A DNA stretch of 64,000 bases. It comes from Rhizomicrobium palustre (GTDB lineage: Bacteria; Pseudomonadota; Alphaproteobacteria; Micropepsales; Micropepsaceae). Both the position numbers and the translations under genes were made by a program. The DNA is taken from positions 1,488,139 through 1,552,138 of the forward strand of contig NZ_JAASRM010000001.1 of NCBI RefSeq assembly GCF_011761565.1. Reading direction: 5' to 3'. This document shows positions 35,829-44,427 of the stretch, one piece after another; position 1 is the stretch's first letter, and each line of letters begins with the position of its first letter. A model generated the notes under the pieces. That model was not told the origin of the DNA and ran no database searches. It saw nothing but the letters and a program-made list of their open reading frames with translations.

Positions 35829-37139
35829 CTAGTGGGCCTGGGGGGCTGGTGCCTTGGCCTGAGCCATCGCCGTCTTGCCGTGGAGCATATCCAGCGCATA
35901 GGAGAGCTGGAAATCCTCGACCTTCTTGCCCGCGGGCGGACGGATGATCGACTGTTCCTGCTTCTTCTTTTTGGCCGCGTCTTCGTTGACGAGGTGGCCC
36001 GGCAGATCGGCTTCCGATGGACGCTCGATCTTGGGGGCGTTCTCTTCCGAGCCCTGGGCGACCGCGATATTCGGCACGATGCCTTCGGCCTGAATGGAAC
36101 GGCCCGAGGGGGTGTAGTAGCGGGCCGTGGTCAGACGCAGGGCGCCGCCGCCGTCACCGAGCGGAATGATGGTCTGCACCGAGCCTTTGCCGAAGCTGGT
36201 CATGCCGACGATGGTGGCGCGCTTGTGATCCTGCAGGGCGCCCGCGACGATTTCGGAGGCCGAAGCGGTGCCGGCATTGACCAGAACCACGATCGGCTTG
36301 CCCTCAGTGATATCGCCCGCCTTGGCGTCATAACGCTGGGTATCTTCCGGGTGACGGCCACGGGTGGAGACGATCTCGCCCTTCTGCAGGAAATCGTCGG
36401 ACACCTGCACCGCCTGATCGAGCAGACCACCCGGGTCATTGCGCAGATCGACGACATAGCCTTTGAGGCCCGAGCCAATCTGCTTCTTCAATTCGCGCAC
36501 GGCCTTTTCGAGACCCTTGGAGGTTTCCTCGTTGAAGGCGCTGATGCGGATGTAGCCGATATCGCCTTCGCGATGCCACTTCACGCTATCGACATGGATG
36601 ACGGCGCGGGCAAGCTGCACATCGAAGGGTTTCTTTTCGCCCTGGCGCAGGATCGTCAGCGTCACCTTGGTGCCGACTGGCCCGCGCATCTTGTCGATGG
36701 CGTCATTGAGGCCCAGGCCTTGGATGGAATCGCCATTGATCGACGCGATGTAATCGCCCGTCTTCAGCCCGGCCTTGGCGGCGGGCGTATCATCGATGGG
36801 AGAGATCACTTTGATCAGCCCATCTTCCATCGTCACTTCGATGCCGATGCCGCCGAATTCGCCTTTGGTCTGGATCTGCATGTCGGCAAAAGCCTTAGCG
36901 TCCATGTAGGAAGAATGGGGATCAAGGCTCGAGACCATGCCGGCGATGGCGCCGCTCATCAGCTCCTGGTCCTGGACCGGGCGGACGTAATTCTCGCGTA
37001 CCTTCTCATAAGCGTCGGAAAAGAGGTCGAACTGTTTGTAGATATTCGAGTTATTGGCGCCTTGGGCCTGGGTCAACACCCCGGCCATGGCAATCGCGCC
37101 GATACCCATCCCAAGAGCCAGTACGCCAAGCGACTTCAT
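35829..37139 (-). CDS. ctpA: Carboxyl-terminal processing protease, S41 family
   Basis: A 436-residue periplasmic serine protease. Signal peptide to about AQG (residue 27), then the PDZ domain (GGIGIEVTMEDGLIKVISPIDDTPAAKAG), and the S41 core with YVVDLRNDPGGLLDQAV, the catalytic Ser in NAGTASASEIVAGAL and Lys in SFGKGSVQT. It trims cell-wall hydrolases or other envelope proteins. Its ATG follows the envC-like stop directly (TAGATG), with AGGAAGG upstream. The envC-ctpA-deacetylase order is widely kept and points to septal peptidoglycan control. Confidence 0.95.
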   Translation of the reverse strand: MKSLGVLALGMGIGAIAMAGVLTQAQGANNSNIYKQFDLFSDAYEKVRENYVRPVQDQELMSGAIAGMVSSLDPHSSYMDAKAFADMQIQTKGEFGGIGIEVTMEDGLIKVISPIDDTPAAKAGLKTGDYIASINGDSIQGLGLNDAIDKMRGPVGTKVTLTILRQGEKKPFDVQLARAVIHVDSVKWHREGDIGYIRISAFNEETSKGLEKAVRELKKQIGSGLKGYVVDLRNDPGGLLDQAVQVSDDFLQKGEIVSTRGRHPEDTQRYDAKAGDITEGKPIVVLVNAGTASASEIVAGALQDHKRATIVGMTSFGKGSVQTIIPLGDGGGALRLTTARYYTPSGRSIQAEGIVPNIAVAQGSEENAPKIERPSEADLPGHLVNEDAAKKKKQEQSIIRPPAGKKVEDFQLSYALDMLHGKTAMAQAKAPAPQAH

Positions 37140-38543
37140 CTATTTCGCCTTCCTGAGCACGACGCCGATAAAAGGGGCGGGGTTCATCCCTCGTCCGTTC
37201 TGTCGTAATTCAAAATATAATCTAGGCTCGTGGTCAAATTTCGACATGCGGCCGACCGGTTCACCTAGGAGGACGTCGTCGTTCAGATGCACATCCAACC
37301 TGTCGAGCCCTGCCAATACTAGATGGTAGCCAGCGCCGATTTCCAAGATCAATACGTGGCCGACCCTAGAAAACTGACCTGCAAAGATTATCTTTCCGTC
37401 AGCCGGGGCGACCACGGGACTTCCCGCGCTCGCAAGATAGGTGACGCCCGGCGCCGTGGGGCCGCCAACGCCGTCAACACCGCCCGGGCGCACCGGCCCA
37501 ACCACCGGCGGAATGAACTGCAGACGCCCGCCGCGCCCAGCGGAAGCGGCGTTAACTGTCACAACGGGTTGTGCCTTTTGAGCCAATGCCGCCATTTGCG
37601 CCACTTTTTGTAACAGGACTCCCAGATTTCCCGCCTGCGCTGCAATCGTATCCAGCTTCGCCTTTAGAACTCCATAACGCTCTGCCGCCTCTTGGGCTTC
37701 CTGGCGCTTTACGCTCAGAAGCCCATCAAGTTCGATCTTGGCGCCAGAAAGTTGCGCGGCGTTTTTTGCGGCTTCCGCGCGGCGGGCCACGAGCGCCTTG
37801 CGGGTCTGCTCGATGGTGGTGATGCGACGGGAGAGATCAGCGGCCTTGGTATAGATGTCGGGTAAAGAAGCGCCGATCAGCATGGCGCTGCGGCTGGCCG
37901 AGAGCGCATCACTCGGCCGCACCGCCATGGCCGGCGGCATGTCGTGCTGCAGCCGTTCCAGCACGGCCAGGAGCTTGGAGACCTCTACCCGGTCGTGGAC
38001 AAAGCGGGCTTTGAGCGTGGTGTATTCAGCGGAAAGGCGCGCCACCTCGGCATCGAGGCGCAGTTTCTCCCGCTCCAGATATTCCACCTTGGCGGCGGCA
38101 TCGATCAGCTTTTGCTGAAGCTCAGCGGCCTCTTTGGCCAAAGCCTCGGAGGTGGTGCGCGCGGTATCGACCGCAGGCTTATCCTTGGCGATCTCGCCAG
38201 ACAGCGTCTTGTACTGATCGGCGGTGGAGGGCTGTTTCAGGTATTCGGAAAGGGGAACGGCCCCTTTCATATCCGTGATGCCATCCGATGCGGGAGGCAC
38301 GGGTGCGGAAGGCACCTTTTCAGCCTGGGGCGCGGAAATTCTTTGCGCTTGCGGGGCTGGCCGGGGCTTGGGCCGCGGAATATGGGCGCCATAGGCCGAA
38401 ACGGCACAGCAAGGCGCAAAGGCGACCGCCGCCAGAGCAGCGATCGCCAATCCGAACGAAAGCCGGTTAGGCCTTCTTAGTCTGTGCTTTGACCGCGTTG
38501 ATGCGCCGCTCAAGCTCCGCCGGGTCTCCCAGGAATTTCGCAT
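37140..38543 (-). CDS. EnvC-like murein hydrolase activator with degenerate LytM (M23) domain
   Basis: About 467 residues. A basic N-terminus and helix (RPNRLSFGLAIAALAAVAF) lead to long coiled coils (EALAKEAAELQQKLIDAAAKVEYLEREKLRLDAEV-type heptads), then a C-terminal LytM-like domain: VVAPADGKIIFAG, LILEIGAGYHLVLAGLD, PRLYFELRQNGRGMNP. The zinc ligands of active M23 peptidases (HxxxD and HxH) are missing, as in EnvC, which activates amidases at the septum. The start is uncertain: the ATG at 38543 overlaps gpmA by 77 bases; a TTG inside the helix is the other option. Confidence 0.8.
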   Translation of the reverse strand: MRNSWETRRSLSGASTRSKHRLRRPNRLSFGLAIAALAAVAFAPCCAVSAYGAHIPRPKPRPAPQAQRISAPQAEKVPSAPVPPASDGITDMKGAVPLSEYLKQPSTADQYKTLSGEIAKDKPAVDTARTTSEALAKEAAELQQKLIDAAAKVEYLEREKLRLDAEVARLSAEYTTLKARFVHDRVEVSKLLAVLERLQHDMPPAMAVRPSDALSASRSAMLIGASLPDIYTKAADLSRRITTIEQTRKALVARRAEAAKNAAQLSGAKIELDGLLSVKRQEAQEAAERYGVLKAKLDTIAAQAGNLGVLLQKVAQMAALAQKAQPVVTVNAASAGRGGRLQFIPPVVGPVRPGGVDGVGGPTAPGVTYLASAGSPVVAPADGKIIFAGQFSRVGHVLILEIGAGYHLVLAGLDRLDVHLNDDVLLGEPVGRMSKFDHEPRLYFELRQNGRGMNPAPFIGVVLRKAK

Positions 38544-39228
38544 CCGCGGCTTTCCAATCCGCGGTGAGACGATAGGCCTTCGGAATACCGGTCGGCAAAT
38601 CGACATCGATGATGTCGTTGTCGCTCACGCCTTCGAGGTACTTCAAGAGGGCGCGCAGAGAATTACCATGGGCGGCGATAATAACCCGCTTACCCGCCTT
38701 CAGATCCGGCAGCACGGCGTTTTCCCAATAGGGCATGACGCGGGCCAGAACGTCCTTCAGGCTTTCCGACTTCGGCAGCTCGGCCGGATCGACATCCTTG
38801 TAGCGGCGATCATGGGCCGGGAAATCAGCCGAGGAGGTTTCGACCGGCGGCGGGGGAACATCATAAGAGCGGCGCCAGATTTTGACTTGGGCTTCGCCGA
38901 ACTTCTCCACCGCTTCGATCTTGTTGGCACCCTGGAGCGCGCCGTAATGGCGTTCGTTCAAGCGCCAATGCTTCTTCACCGGAGTCCAGACGGCATCCAT
39001 CTGGTCGAGCGCCAGATACAGGGTCTGGTTGGCGCGGGTCAGAAGCGAGCAATGGGCGACGTCGAATTCAAAGCCGTCATTCTTCAGCGTCACGCCGGCC
39101 GCTTTGGCTTCTTCGACGCCCTTTTCCGAAAGGCGGCAATCACGCCAGCCGGTGAAGAGATTGAGCTTGTTCCACTCGCTCTCACCATGCCGCACGATGA
39201 CAAGCTGGTAGTCTTTATATTGGGACAT
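38467..39228 (-). CDS. gpmA: 2,3-bisphosphoglycerate-dependent phosphoglycerate mutase
   Basis: A 253-residue glycolytic enzyme that interconverts 3- and 2-phosphoglycerate. The phosphohistidine motif is VIVRHGESEWN (His14), with TGWRDCRLSEKG, NERHYGALQG and IIAAHGNSLRALLKYLEG holding the second His. Length and all motifs are typical. It starts the leftward run that ends at rppH. The 311 bases upstream separate it from flgI. Confidence 0.95.
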   Translation of the reverse strand: MSQYKDYQLVIVRHGESEWNKLNLFTGWRDCRLSEKGVEEAKAAGVTLKNDGFEFDVAHCSLLTRANQTLYLALDQMDAVWTPVKKHWRLNERHYGALQGANKIEAVEKFGEAQVKIWRRSYDVPPPPVETSSADFPAHDRRYKDVDPAELPKSESLKDVLARVMPYWENAVLPDLKAGKRVIIAAHGNSLRALLKYLEGVSDNDIIDVDLPTGIPKAYRLTADWKAADAKFLGDPAELERRINAVKAQTKKA

Positions 39229-39539
39229 CGCGTTCCATCCGAGAATTCCGGGGCTGTTTTAGCGTGCTGAGGATGCTTGGGAAGCGATTTCACGCGCCCT
39301 GGGCGGTTCGCCGCGGCAGAGGGAAAAATGACACCGGTCCCAACACGGGTCGCGTGTAGCGGGGGCGCAGGCAATTTGGGGATGCGCAGAGCGGCACAGG
39401 CCCTCTAGGCCAAAGTTACCGGGAAGAACCTGCCTAGGGTTTTGGGGGCGGCGAGCAGGCCATTGATTTTATAGGGAATTTTTCCGCCTTGGCGCGGCAT
39501 GAAACTGGCAAGAGAGGGTGGGACCAGTCAGGTGGAACC
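39229..39539. other. Divergent promoter region between gpmA and flgI
   Basis: About 310 bases with no credible gene. It must hold promoters for gpmA (left) and the flgI operon (right). I found no sigma-54 consensus with proper spacing and no TTAA-N7-TTAA site in it. The ribosome site AGGTGG ends five bases before the flgI ATG. Confidence 0.6.
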
Positions 39540-40661
39540 ATGTCCAGCGTCCGTAAAATCGTTTCTACCCTCGTCTTCGCCGCCCTCACCATCACCAGCT
39601 TCCAGCCCGCGCTGGCGCTGTCCCGGGTGAAGGATCTGGTCGAGGTCGAAGGCATTCGTGAAAACATGCTGGTGGGCTATGGCCTGGTGACCGGCCTGAA
39701 CGGCACGGGCGACTCCCTGAAAAACGCCCCCTTCACCCAGCAGACCATCCAGACCATGCTGGAGCGGATGGGCGTCAATACGCGCGGCCAGACCATGCAG
39801 ACCAAGAACACCGCCGCGGTGATGGTCACAGCCAAGCTGCCCGCCTTTGCCTCCACCGGCAATAATATCGACGTTTCGGTCAGCGCCATGGGCGATGCCA
39901 AATCGCTGCAAGGCGGCACCTTGCTCGTCACCACCCTGTTCGGCGCCGATGGGCAGATTTATGCCCTGGCCCAGGGGCCGGTCGCGATCGGCGGCTTTTC
40001 GGCCCAGGGCGATGCCGGTTCGGTGACCCGCGGCGTGCCGACGGCTGGCCGCATACCTAATGGCGCGATTGTCGAGCGCGAGATCGGTTTCAACCTCGCC
40101 GCCGAACGCAGCCTGAAGCTTTCTTTGCGCAACCCGGACCTGACCACGGCGGCGCGCATCGCCTCTGCCGTGAACACCTATGTCGGCAGCCCGGTTGCGG
40201 TTGCCTCTGACCCGGCCACGGTGCGCCTTGCCATTCCCGCCGATTACAAGGGCGGCGTGGTCGGCATGCTGACCGATATCGAACAGGTGAAAGTCGCTAC
40301 CGATCAATCCGCCAAAGTCGTGGTCAATGAAGCCACCGGCGTGATCGTGATGGGCTCTGATGTGCGCATCTCTACCGTCGCCATCGCCCAGGGCAATCTC
40401 ACCATCAAAGTCACCGAGACGCCGGAAGTGAGCCAGCCTGGCCCGCTCTCCAATGGCACCACGCAGACCATGCCGCGCACCAAGATCGATATCGACGAAG
40501 GCAAGGGCAAGCGCATGATCGTGATGAAAGAAGGCGTCTCGCTGCAGAACCTCGTCGATGGTCTTAATGCCCTTGGCGTCGGCCCGCGCGACATCATCTC
40601 CATTCTTCAGGCCATCAAGGCCGCCGGCGCCCTGCAGGCGGAAATCCAGGTGATCGGATGA
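39540..40661 (+). CDS. flgI: Flagellar P-ring protein FlgI
   Basis: A 373-residue exported protein that assembles the P ring with the help of FlgA. Signal peptide to about ALAL (residue 26), then SRVKDLVEVEGIRENMLVGYGLVTGLNGTGD, TAAVMVTAKLPAFASTGNNIDVSVSAMGDAKSL-type core and SLQNLVDGLNALGVGPRDIISILQAIKAAGALQAEI at the end. The start at 39540 gives the signal peptide; the frame extends 17 residues upstream. It starts a three-gene operon with ATGA overlaps. Confidence 0.96.
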   Translation: MSSVRKIVSTLVFAALTITSFQPALALSRVKDLVEVEGIRENMLVGYGLVTGLNGTGDSLKNAPFTQQTIQTMLERMGVNTRGQTMQTKNTAAVMVTAKLPAFASTGNNIDVSVSAMGDAKSLQGGTLLVTTLFGADGQIYALAQGPVAIGGFSAQGDAGSVTRGVPTAGRIPNGAIVEREIGFNLAAERSLKLSLRNPDLTTAARIASAVNTYVGSPVAVASDPATVRLAIPADYKGGVVGMLTDIEQVKVATDQSAKVVVNEATGVIVMGSDVRISTVAIAQGNLTIKVTETPEVSQPGPLSNGTTQTMPRTKIDIDEGKGKRMIVMKEGVSLQNLVDGLNALGVGPRDIISILQAIKAAGALQAEIQVIG

Positions 40662-41008
40662 CAATGGACATCTCAGCTCCTGCTACCACAGCCCAGCTCG
40701 GCGGCGCGGTCAAAGCGCCTGCCGCCACCAAGGACACGGCGCGGGCCCAAAAAGCCGCCCAGGATTTCGAAGGCGTCTTCCTCACTCAGATGCTGGGGCA
40801 GATGTTCTCCGGCCTTTCCACCGACGGACCTTTCGGCGGCGGGCAGGGCGAAGCGATGTTCCGCTCGCTGATGCTCGACGAATACGGCAAGCAGCTTTCC
40901 AAGCAAGGCGGCATTGGCCTTGCCCCGCATATTACCGCTGAACTCTTGAAGCATCAGGAAGCCAGCACTTCGGGCCAGGCCGCGCCCACACAAGGAGCCA
41001 CGCCATGA
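40658..41008 (+). CDS. flgJ: Flagellar rod-binding protein, FlgJ N-domain only (CheL-like)
   Basis: A 116-residue protein that matches only the rod-binding domain of FlgJ: AAQDFEGVFLTQMLGQMFSGL, then GQGEAMFRSLMLDEYGKQLSKQGGIGLA. The muramidase domain of enteric FlgJ is absent, as in other Alphaproteobacteria where this protein is also called CheL. It would cap or scaffold the rod, so another enzyme must open the peptidoglycan. ATGA overlaps flank it on both sides. Confidence 0.9.
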   Translation: MTMDISAPATTAQLGGAVKAPAATKDTARAQKAAQDFEGVFLTQMLGQMFSGLSTDGPFGGGQGEAMFRSLMLDEYGKQLSKQGGIGLAPHITAELLKHQEASTSGQAAPTQGATP

Positions 41009-41427
41009 ATCCAGAGACCGAAAAGCTCGAACGCATCATCGTAATGGCTGAACGGCTTTATGAAGCGCTCGAAGGCGATATCGCGGCCTTGAAAGCGGGC
41101 CGCCCGCAGGAGATGCGCTCGCTCGACCCCGAAATCGAAAAGCTGACGATGCTCTATAGCCGCGAGGTCACCAATATGGACCCGCAGCGCACCAAGGCCG
41201 CGCCGAGCGAAATCAAGAAGCGCCTGATCGCCGCCACCTCGAAATTTCGCGACACGCTGAAAATGCATCAGCGCCTTCTGGTGCGCGTGAAGAATGCGAG
41301 CGAAGGCCTGATCAAGGCGGTGGCCAATGAGGTGGATCGCCAGCATGCCCCGCAAGTGACTTACGCCCCCGCCAGCGCCAATTACAAGAAGAACCCTGTG
41401 GCGATGATCTATAACGGCGTGATCTGA
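41005..41427 (+). CDS. flbY: FlbY-like flagellar protein (FlgN-type)
   Basis: A 140-residue helical protein behind flgI and flgJ, the place FlbY takes in Caulobacter. Coiled-coil stretches: LERIIVMAERLYEALEGDIAALKAGR and KKRLIAATSKFRDTLKMHQRLLVRVKNASEGLIKAVANEV. The form resembles FlgN, the export chaperone of hook-associated proteins. It ends YKKNPVAMIYNGVI. The name rests on position and shape. A terminator follows within 30 bases. Confidence 0.75.
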   Translation: MNPETEKLERIIVMAERLYEALEGDIAALKAGRPQEMRSLDPEIEKLTMLYSREVTNMDPQRTKAAPSEIKKRLIAATSKFRDTLKMHQRLLVRVKNASEGLIKAVANEVDRQHAPQVTYAPASANYKKNPVAMIYNGVI

Positions 41428-41454
41428 GCCGCGAAAAAGTTTTGGTGGAGGGAA

Positions 41455-41485
41455 GCGGCGCCAGGGAGACCTGGCGTCGTTTTTC
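41455..41485 (+). terminator. Rho-independent terminator of the flgI operon
   Basis: GCGGCGCCAGG pairs imperfectly with CCTGGCGTCGT over a GAGA loop, followed by TTTTTC. It lies 27 bases past flbY. Confidence 0.8.
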
Positions 41486-41493
41486 TTTGTGTG

Positions 41494-41517
41494 CGGGAAT
41501 CTATTCGGGAATCTATT
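41494..41517. repeat. Perfect 12-base tandem duplication
   Basis: CGGGAATCTATT occurs twice head to tail between the terminator and the 3' end of flaEY. It is too short to classify and probably a local slip. Confidence 0.7.
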
Positions 41518-41543
41518 TAAGTGCCGTCTGTTGGGACGAAATC

Positions 41544-44345
41544 TCAGGTCGACAGGATGGCGAGGGCAAGGCTCGCATCGGTTTTGACCTTCGCACTATA
41601 GGCCGCGGCGGCCGCCGACATCGCAGTCTGATTGCCCAGCGGACCCGAGGAGGGCAGCGAGACCTGATTGCTCTTTTGATAGATGCTTTGAATGTTGCCG
41701 AGCACGCTCAACAACTGCGCGCGCGCCGCCGAGGCGCTGGTGGTTGTTCCCACGGAGAGATTGGAGACCAAACCGAGCGCGTAACTTGAAGTCGAGGTGG
41801 AGCTGGTGCTCGAACTCGAGGAGGAACTCGAAGCTGCCGGTTTGGAAAGGGTTTGCGGCGTGATGCCGAGGCGGCCCAGCGCATCGAAATTGGCCGGACC
41901 CGCAACCAGCTTGGCGGTGACGCCCGAATTCACTTCCAGTTTCAGCGAGGCGCCGGTCTTGCCATAGACGATCGAGGCTTTGCCTTTGCCGCCGAACTGG
42001 GAATTGATCTTGGTGACCAGCGAATTGAGGGTTTCGCCCTTATCGATGGTGACGGTGAAGGTGCGCGCGGCCGTGCCTTCCAGCGCGACCTTGAAGGTAT
42101 CCCCGGCACGCAAGGTGGTGGCGGTGGTGAGATCGGTGTTCTGCTGGCCCGTGACCTTGCCGGTGGGAAGGCCGAGCGAGTCGAGCACGCTCGAGCCATC
42201 TTCATCAATGGCGATATCGGTGCCGACAGACTGCCCATCGAGGCCGCCATATTGGCGGGTCCAAGCGGTATGGCCGCTGGAATCCAGCTTGGCCACGAAC
42301 ATATTGTTGGTGTCGTTTTGCGAGCGGATTTGCCCGGCGAAGGTCTTGTTTGTCGAGCCGGTGAGATAAACCGAACCATCCGAGCCGATGGCGAGACCTT
42401 TGCCGGTCTCATCGCCGCTGGTGCCGACATAGCTGACGTAATTGGCGGTGGCGCTCGAACCATTATCGCTGAGCGACATCACAAAGGCATCCGCACCGCC
42501 GGAAGAGGCTTGCGCAACCGTTGCGCTCATCGCGGTATTGCGGGTGGCGCCGGAGACATAGATCGTTCCATCCGAGCCCACCGCGAGATCGCCGAGCGAA
42601 CCGCCTTTGAGATCGCCGAGATCCTGGGTCCAGGCTGCAGGTTTTGTGGCATCACCGCCGGTATATTTGCTCACCACAGCGCGGCCATCCTGCACCGAGG
42701 CGACCAGAAGATCGCCCGAAGAGGTCATCGCGGTGGCTGCTACACTATCGCTGCCCGACGTGCCGAATTGCTGGCGATAGACGATTTTGCCCTGGGCATC
42801 GAGTTTGGTGACGTAGGCATCCTGGCCGCCCGCATTGGTCTGGCCAAGGCCGATAAGGCCCTTGGTCTGGCCAGCGATATAGACATTGCCATTGCTATCC
42901 ACGCTCACCGCATTGGCCGAATTGGCATTGAGGGTGGGAAGCTGGGTGGTCCATTTCTGACTGCCATTGGCGTCATAGGAAATGGCGAAGCTGTCCTGAT
43001 TGCCGTTCGAAATCGCCGTAGTCGTGAGCTGGGCGGTGGTCGACCCCACCACCACAACACCGCCCTTGGGATTGAGGGTCAAAGACCCTGCGGTAGCCGT
43101 TCCGGCACTGCCCACCAGTTCCGACCACAGCGGTTTGCCGGCGGAATCATATTTGGTGAGATAAACGTCCTGCGAGCCCTGATTGAGCTGATTGCCGATG
43201 TTCCCCGCGGCATTGCCGAGCATGTAGACGTTGCCGCTCGAATCCACCACGGTCGAGATCGCCGTAGAAGAGCCCGCGCCCGTCGACGAGCTGACCGACA
43301 TGGTCTGCGCGTAATCGACGGAGGGGTCGCTGAGATTGGAGAGCTTGGTCAAACGGCCCTGGGAATCGACGCCTTGGGTGGACGTGGCTTTATCAAGGCC
43401 GGTGGTGCCGGAGATATAAAGCGCCGCATCGGTCTTGGCCGCCGAGAGCGACACCTGCTCGACGCCGCCCGGCACGATCTGCATTGAATACTGCGCCGCC
43501 GCCTTGCTGGTGGAAGTGCCATCTTCCGTGCCTGCAACAAGGGTCTTCCTGAAGCGGGTGGCGAGGCCTGCCGCATTGAGCTGATCGTTCACATAGGAAA
43601 CGATGTTGCCCATGGTGAGGTCGCCCTGGACCTTGGAAAGGTCGATCAACACCGGCGTGGTCGTGTCGCCCTTGGTGACGGTGACCGTGAAACTGTCGGA
43701 TTTGGAAACGCCGGGCAGCGCATTGTTGACGGTATTGCCGCTCGCCAAAACCGTGCCGGTGTAATCGAAACTGGCTGTCGCCACCGCCGCCGAGGAGGTG
43801 ACCGTGGCAGAGGGTGTTTGGGCTTGCACCGTGAACTGATTGAAACTGGCGCTCGAAATATATTTCTGGATTTCCGTGAGACCGGCCTGGAAGCGCGAAT
43901 TGAGGCCCGCGCGTTGCGCATCGGTGACCCCGTCGCGCTTGGCCATCACCGCAAGATAGGAAAGATTGTTGACCGCGTTATAGAGCGCGAAGAGCTTCTG
44001 GTTATCCTGCTCCATCTTGGTATCGGTCGAATTGCCACCCGAAAGGGGCACTTTCGACGTATCCATGAAGCTTGTCTTCCACGAATTGCTCGTGCTGCTG
44101 AATTGTGCCAGCGCCATAACCGCAGCATCGCGCGCTTCCTGGGTCGGATTCTTCTGAGTCCAGGGCGTCACATCTTTGGCGGTGGCGCTGTTCTTTTTTG
44201 CAGCCGCCGTCATCGACGACTGCGCCGAAGTGGCGTTGGCGCGCGTCTGCGTGAGCTGGCTATTGTAGTAGTTCACCAGCAACGACGTATCCAATCCGGT
44301 GACAAACCCGGCCACGCGCGTAAAATCCCTTAATCCCAAGGCCAT
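41544..44345 (-). CDS. flaEY: FlaEY-like flagellar protein with beta-propeller repeats
   Basis: A 933-residue protein without a signal peptide. The N-terminus (MALGLRDFTRVAGFVTGLDT) and helical region to about 170 are followed by two hook-associated-like beta segments (SFTVTVTKGDTT, TFTVTIDKGETLNSLVTKIN). From about 350 to 700 come SBBP-type repeats such as GNVYIAGQTKG, GTIYVSGATRN and GSVYLTGSTNK, each after a VDSNG/VGSDG step. A serine run (eight Ser plus Ser/Thr) near residue 850 precedes a helical end. Caulobacter FlaEY is of this size and also lies with the flagellin glycosylation genes. It affects flagellin assembly; its mode of action is unclear. Confidence 0.7.
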   Translation of the reverse strand: MALGLRDFTRVAGFVTGLDTSLLVNYYNSQLTQTRANATSAQSSMTAAAKKNSATAKDVTPWTQKNPTQEARDAAVMALAQFSSTSNSWKTSFMDTSKVPLSGGNSTDTKMEQDNQKLFALYNAVNNLSYLAVMAKRDGVTDAQRAGLNSRFQAGLTEIQKYISSASFNQFTVQAQTPSATVTSSAAVATASFDYTGTVLASGNTVNNALPGVSKSDSFTVTVTKGDTTTPVLIDLSKVQGDLTMGNIVSYVNDQLNAAGLATRFRKTLVAGTEDGTSTSKAAAQYSMQIVPGGVEQVSLSAAKTDAALYISGTTGLDKATSTQGVDSQGRLTKLSNLSDPSVDYAQTMSVSSSTGAGSSTAISTVVDSSGNVYMLGNAAGNIGNQLNQGSQDVYLTKYDSAGKPLWSELVGSAGTATAGSLTLNPKGGVVVVGSTTAQLTTTAISNGNQDSFAISYDANGSQKWTTQLPTLNANSANAVSVDSNGNVYIAGQTKGLIGLGQTNAGGQDAYVTKLDAQGKIVYRQQFGTSGSDSVAATAMTSSGDLLVASVQDGRAVVSKYTGGDATKPAAWTQDLGDLKGGSLGDLAVGSDGTIYVSGATRNTAMSATVAQASSGGADAFVMSLSDNGSSATANYVSYVGTSGDETGKGLAIGSDGSVYLTGSTNKTFAGQIRSQNDTNNMFVAKLDSSGHTAWTRQYGGLDGQSVGTDIAIDEDGSSVLDSLGLPTGKVTGQQNTDLTTATTLRAGDTFKVALEGTAARTFTVTIDKGETLNSLVTKINSQFGGKGKASIVYGKTGASLKLEVNSGVTAKLVAGPANFDALGRLGITPQTLSKPAASSSSSSSSTSSTSTSSYALGLVSNLSVGTTTSASAARAQLLSVLGNIQSIYQKSNQVSLPSSGPLGNQTAMSAAAAAYSAKVKTDASLALAILST

Positions 44346-44361
44346 TCTGGCCTATTTCCTG

Positions 44362-44376
44362 TTAATGGCAGCTTAA
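44362..44376. promoter_or_regulatory. Perfect CtrA box between flaEY and the TPR-glycosyltransferase gene
   Basis: TTAA-TGGCAGC-TTAA matches the full TTAA-N7-TTAA CtrA consensus. It lies 17 bases before the flaEY ATG and 52 before the ATG of the divergent gene, in the only 82-base gap between them. Confidence 0.7.
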
Positions 44377-44427
44377 TTCGCCAACGTGCTTAGCACTTCC
44401 TTAAGCGCGGACAGGCGAGTTTGGGGC

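Noticed and set aside
34737..37208. An 823-codon open frame on the plus strand, opposite the deacetylase and ctpA genes
   Set aside because: It is antisense to two clear genes with catalytic motifs. Such frames arise from GC-rich third positions; its product resembles no family and has low-complexity His/Gly/Asp content.
44346..44400. TGGCGAATTAAGCTGC before flaEY as a sigma-54 promoter
   Set aside because: The step between GG and GC is one base too long, which sigma-54 does not accept; a CtrA box fits better.
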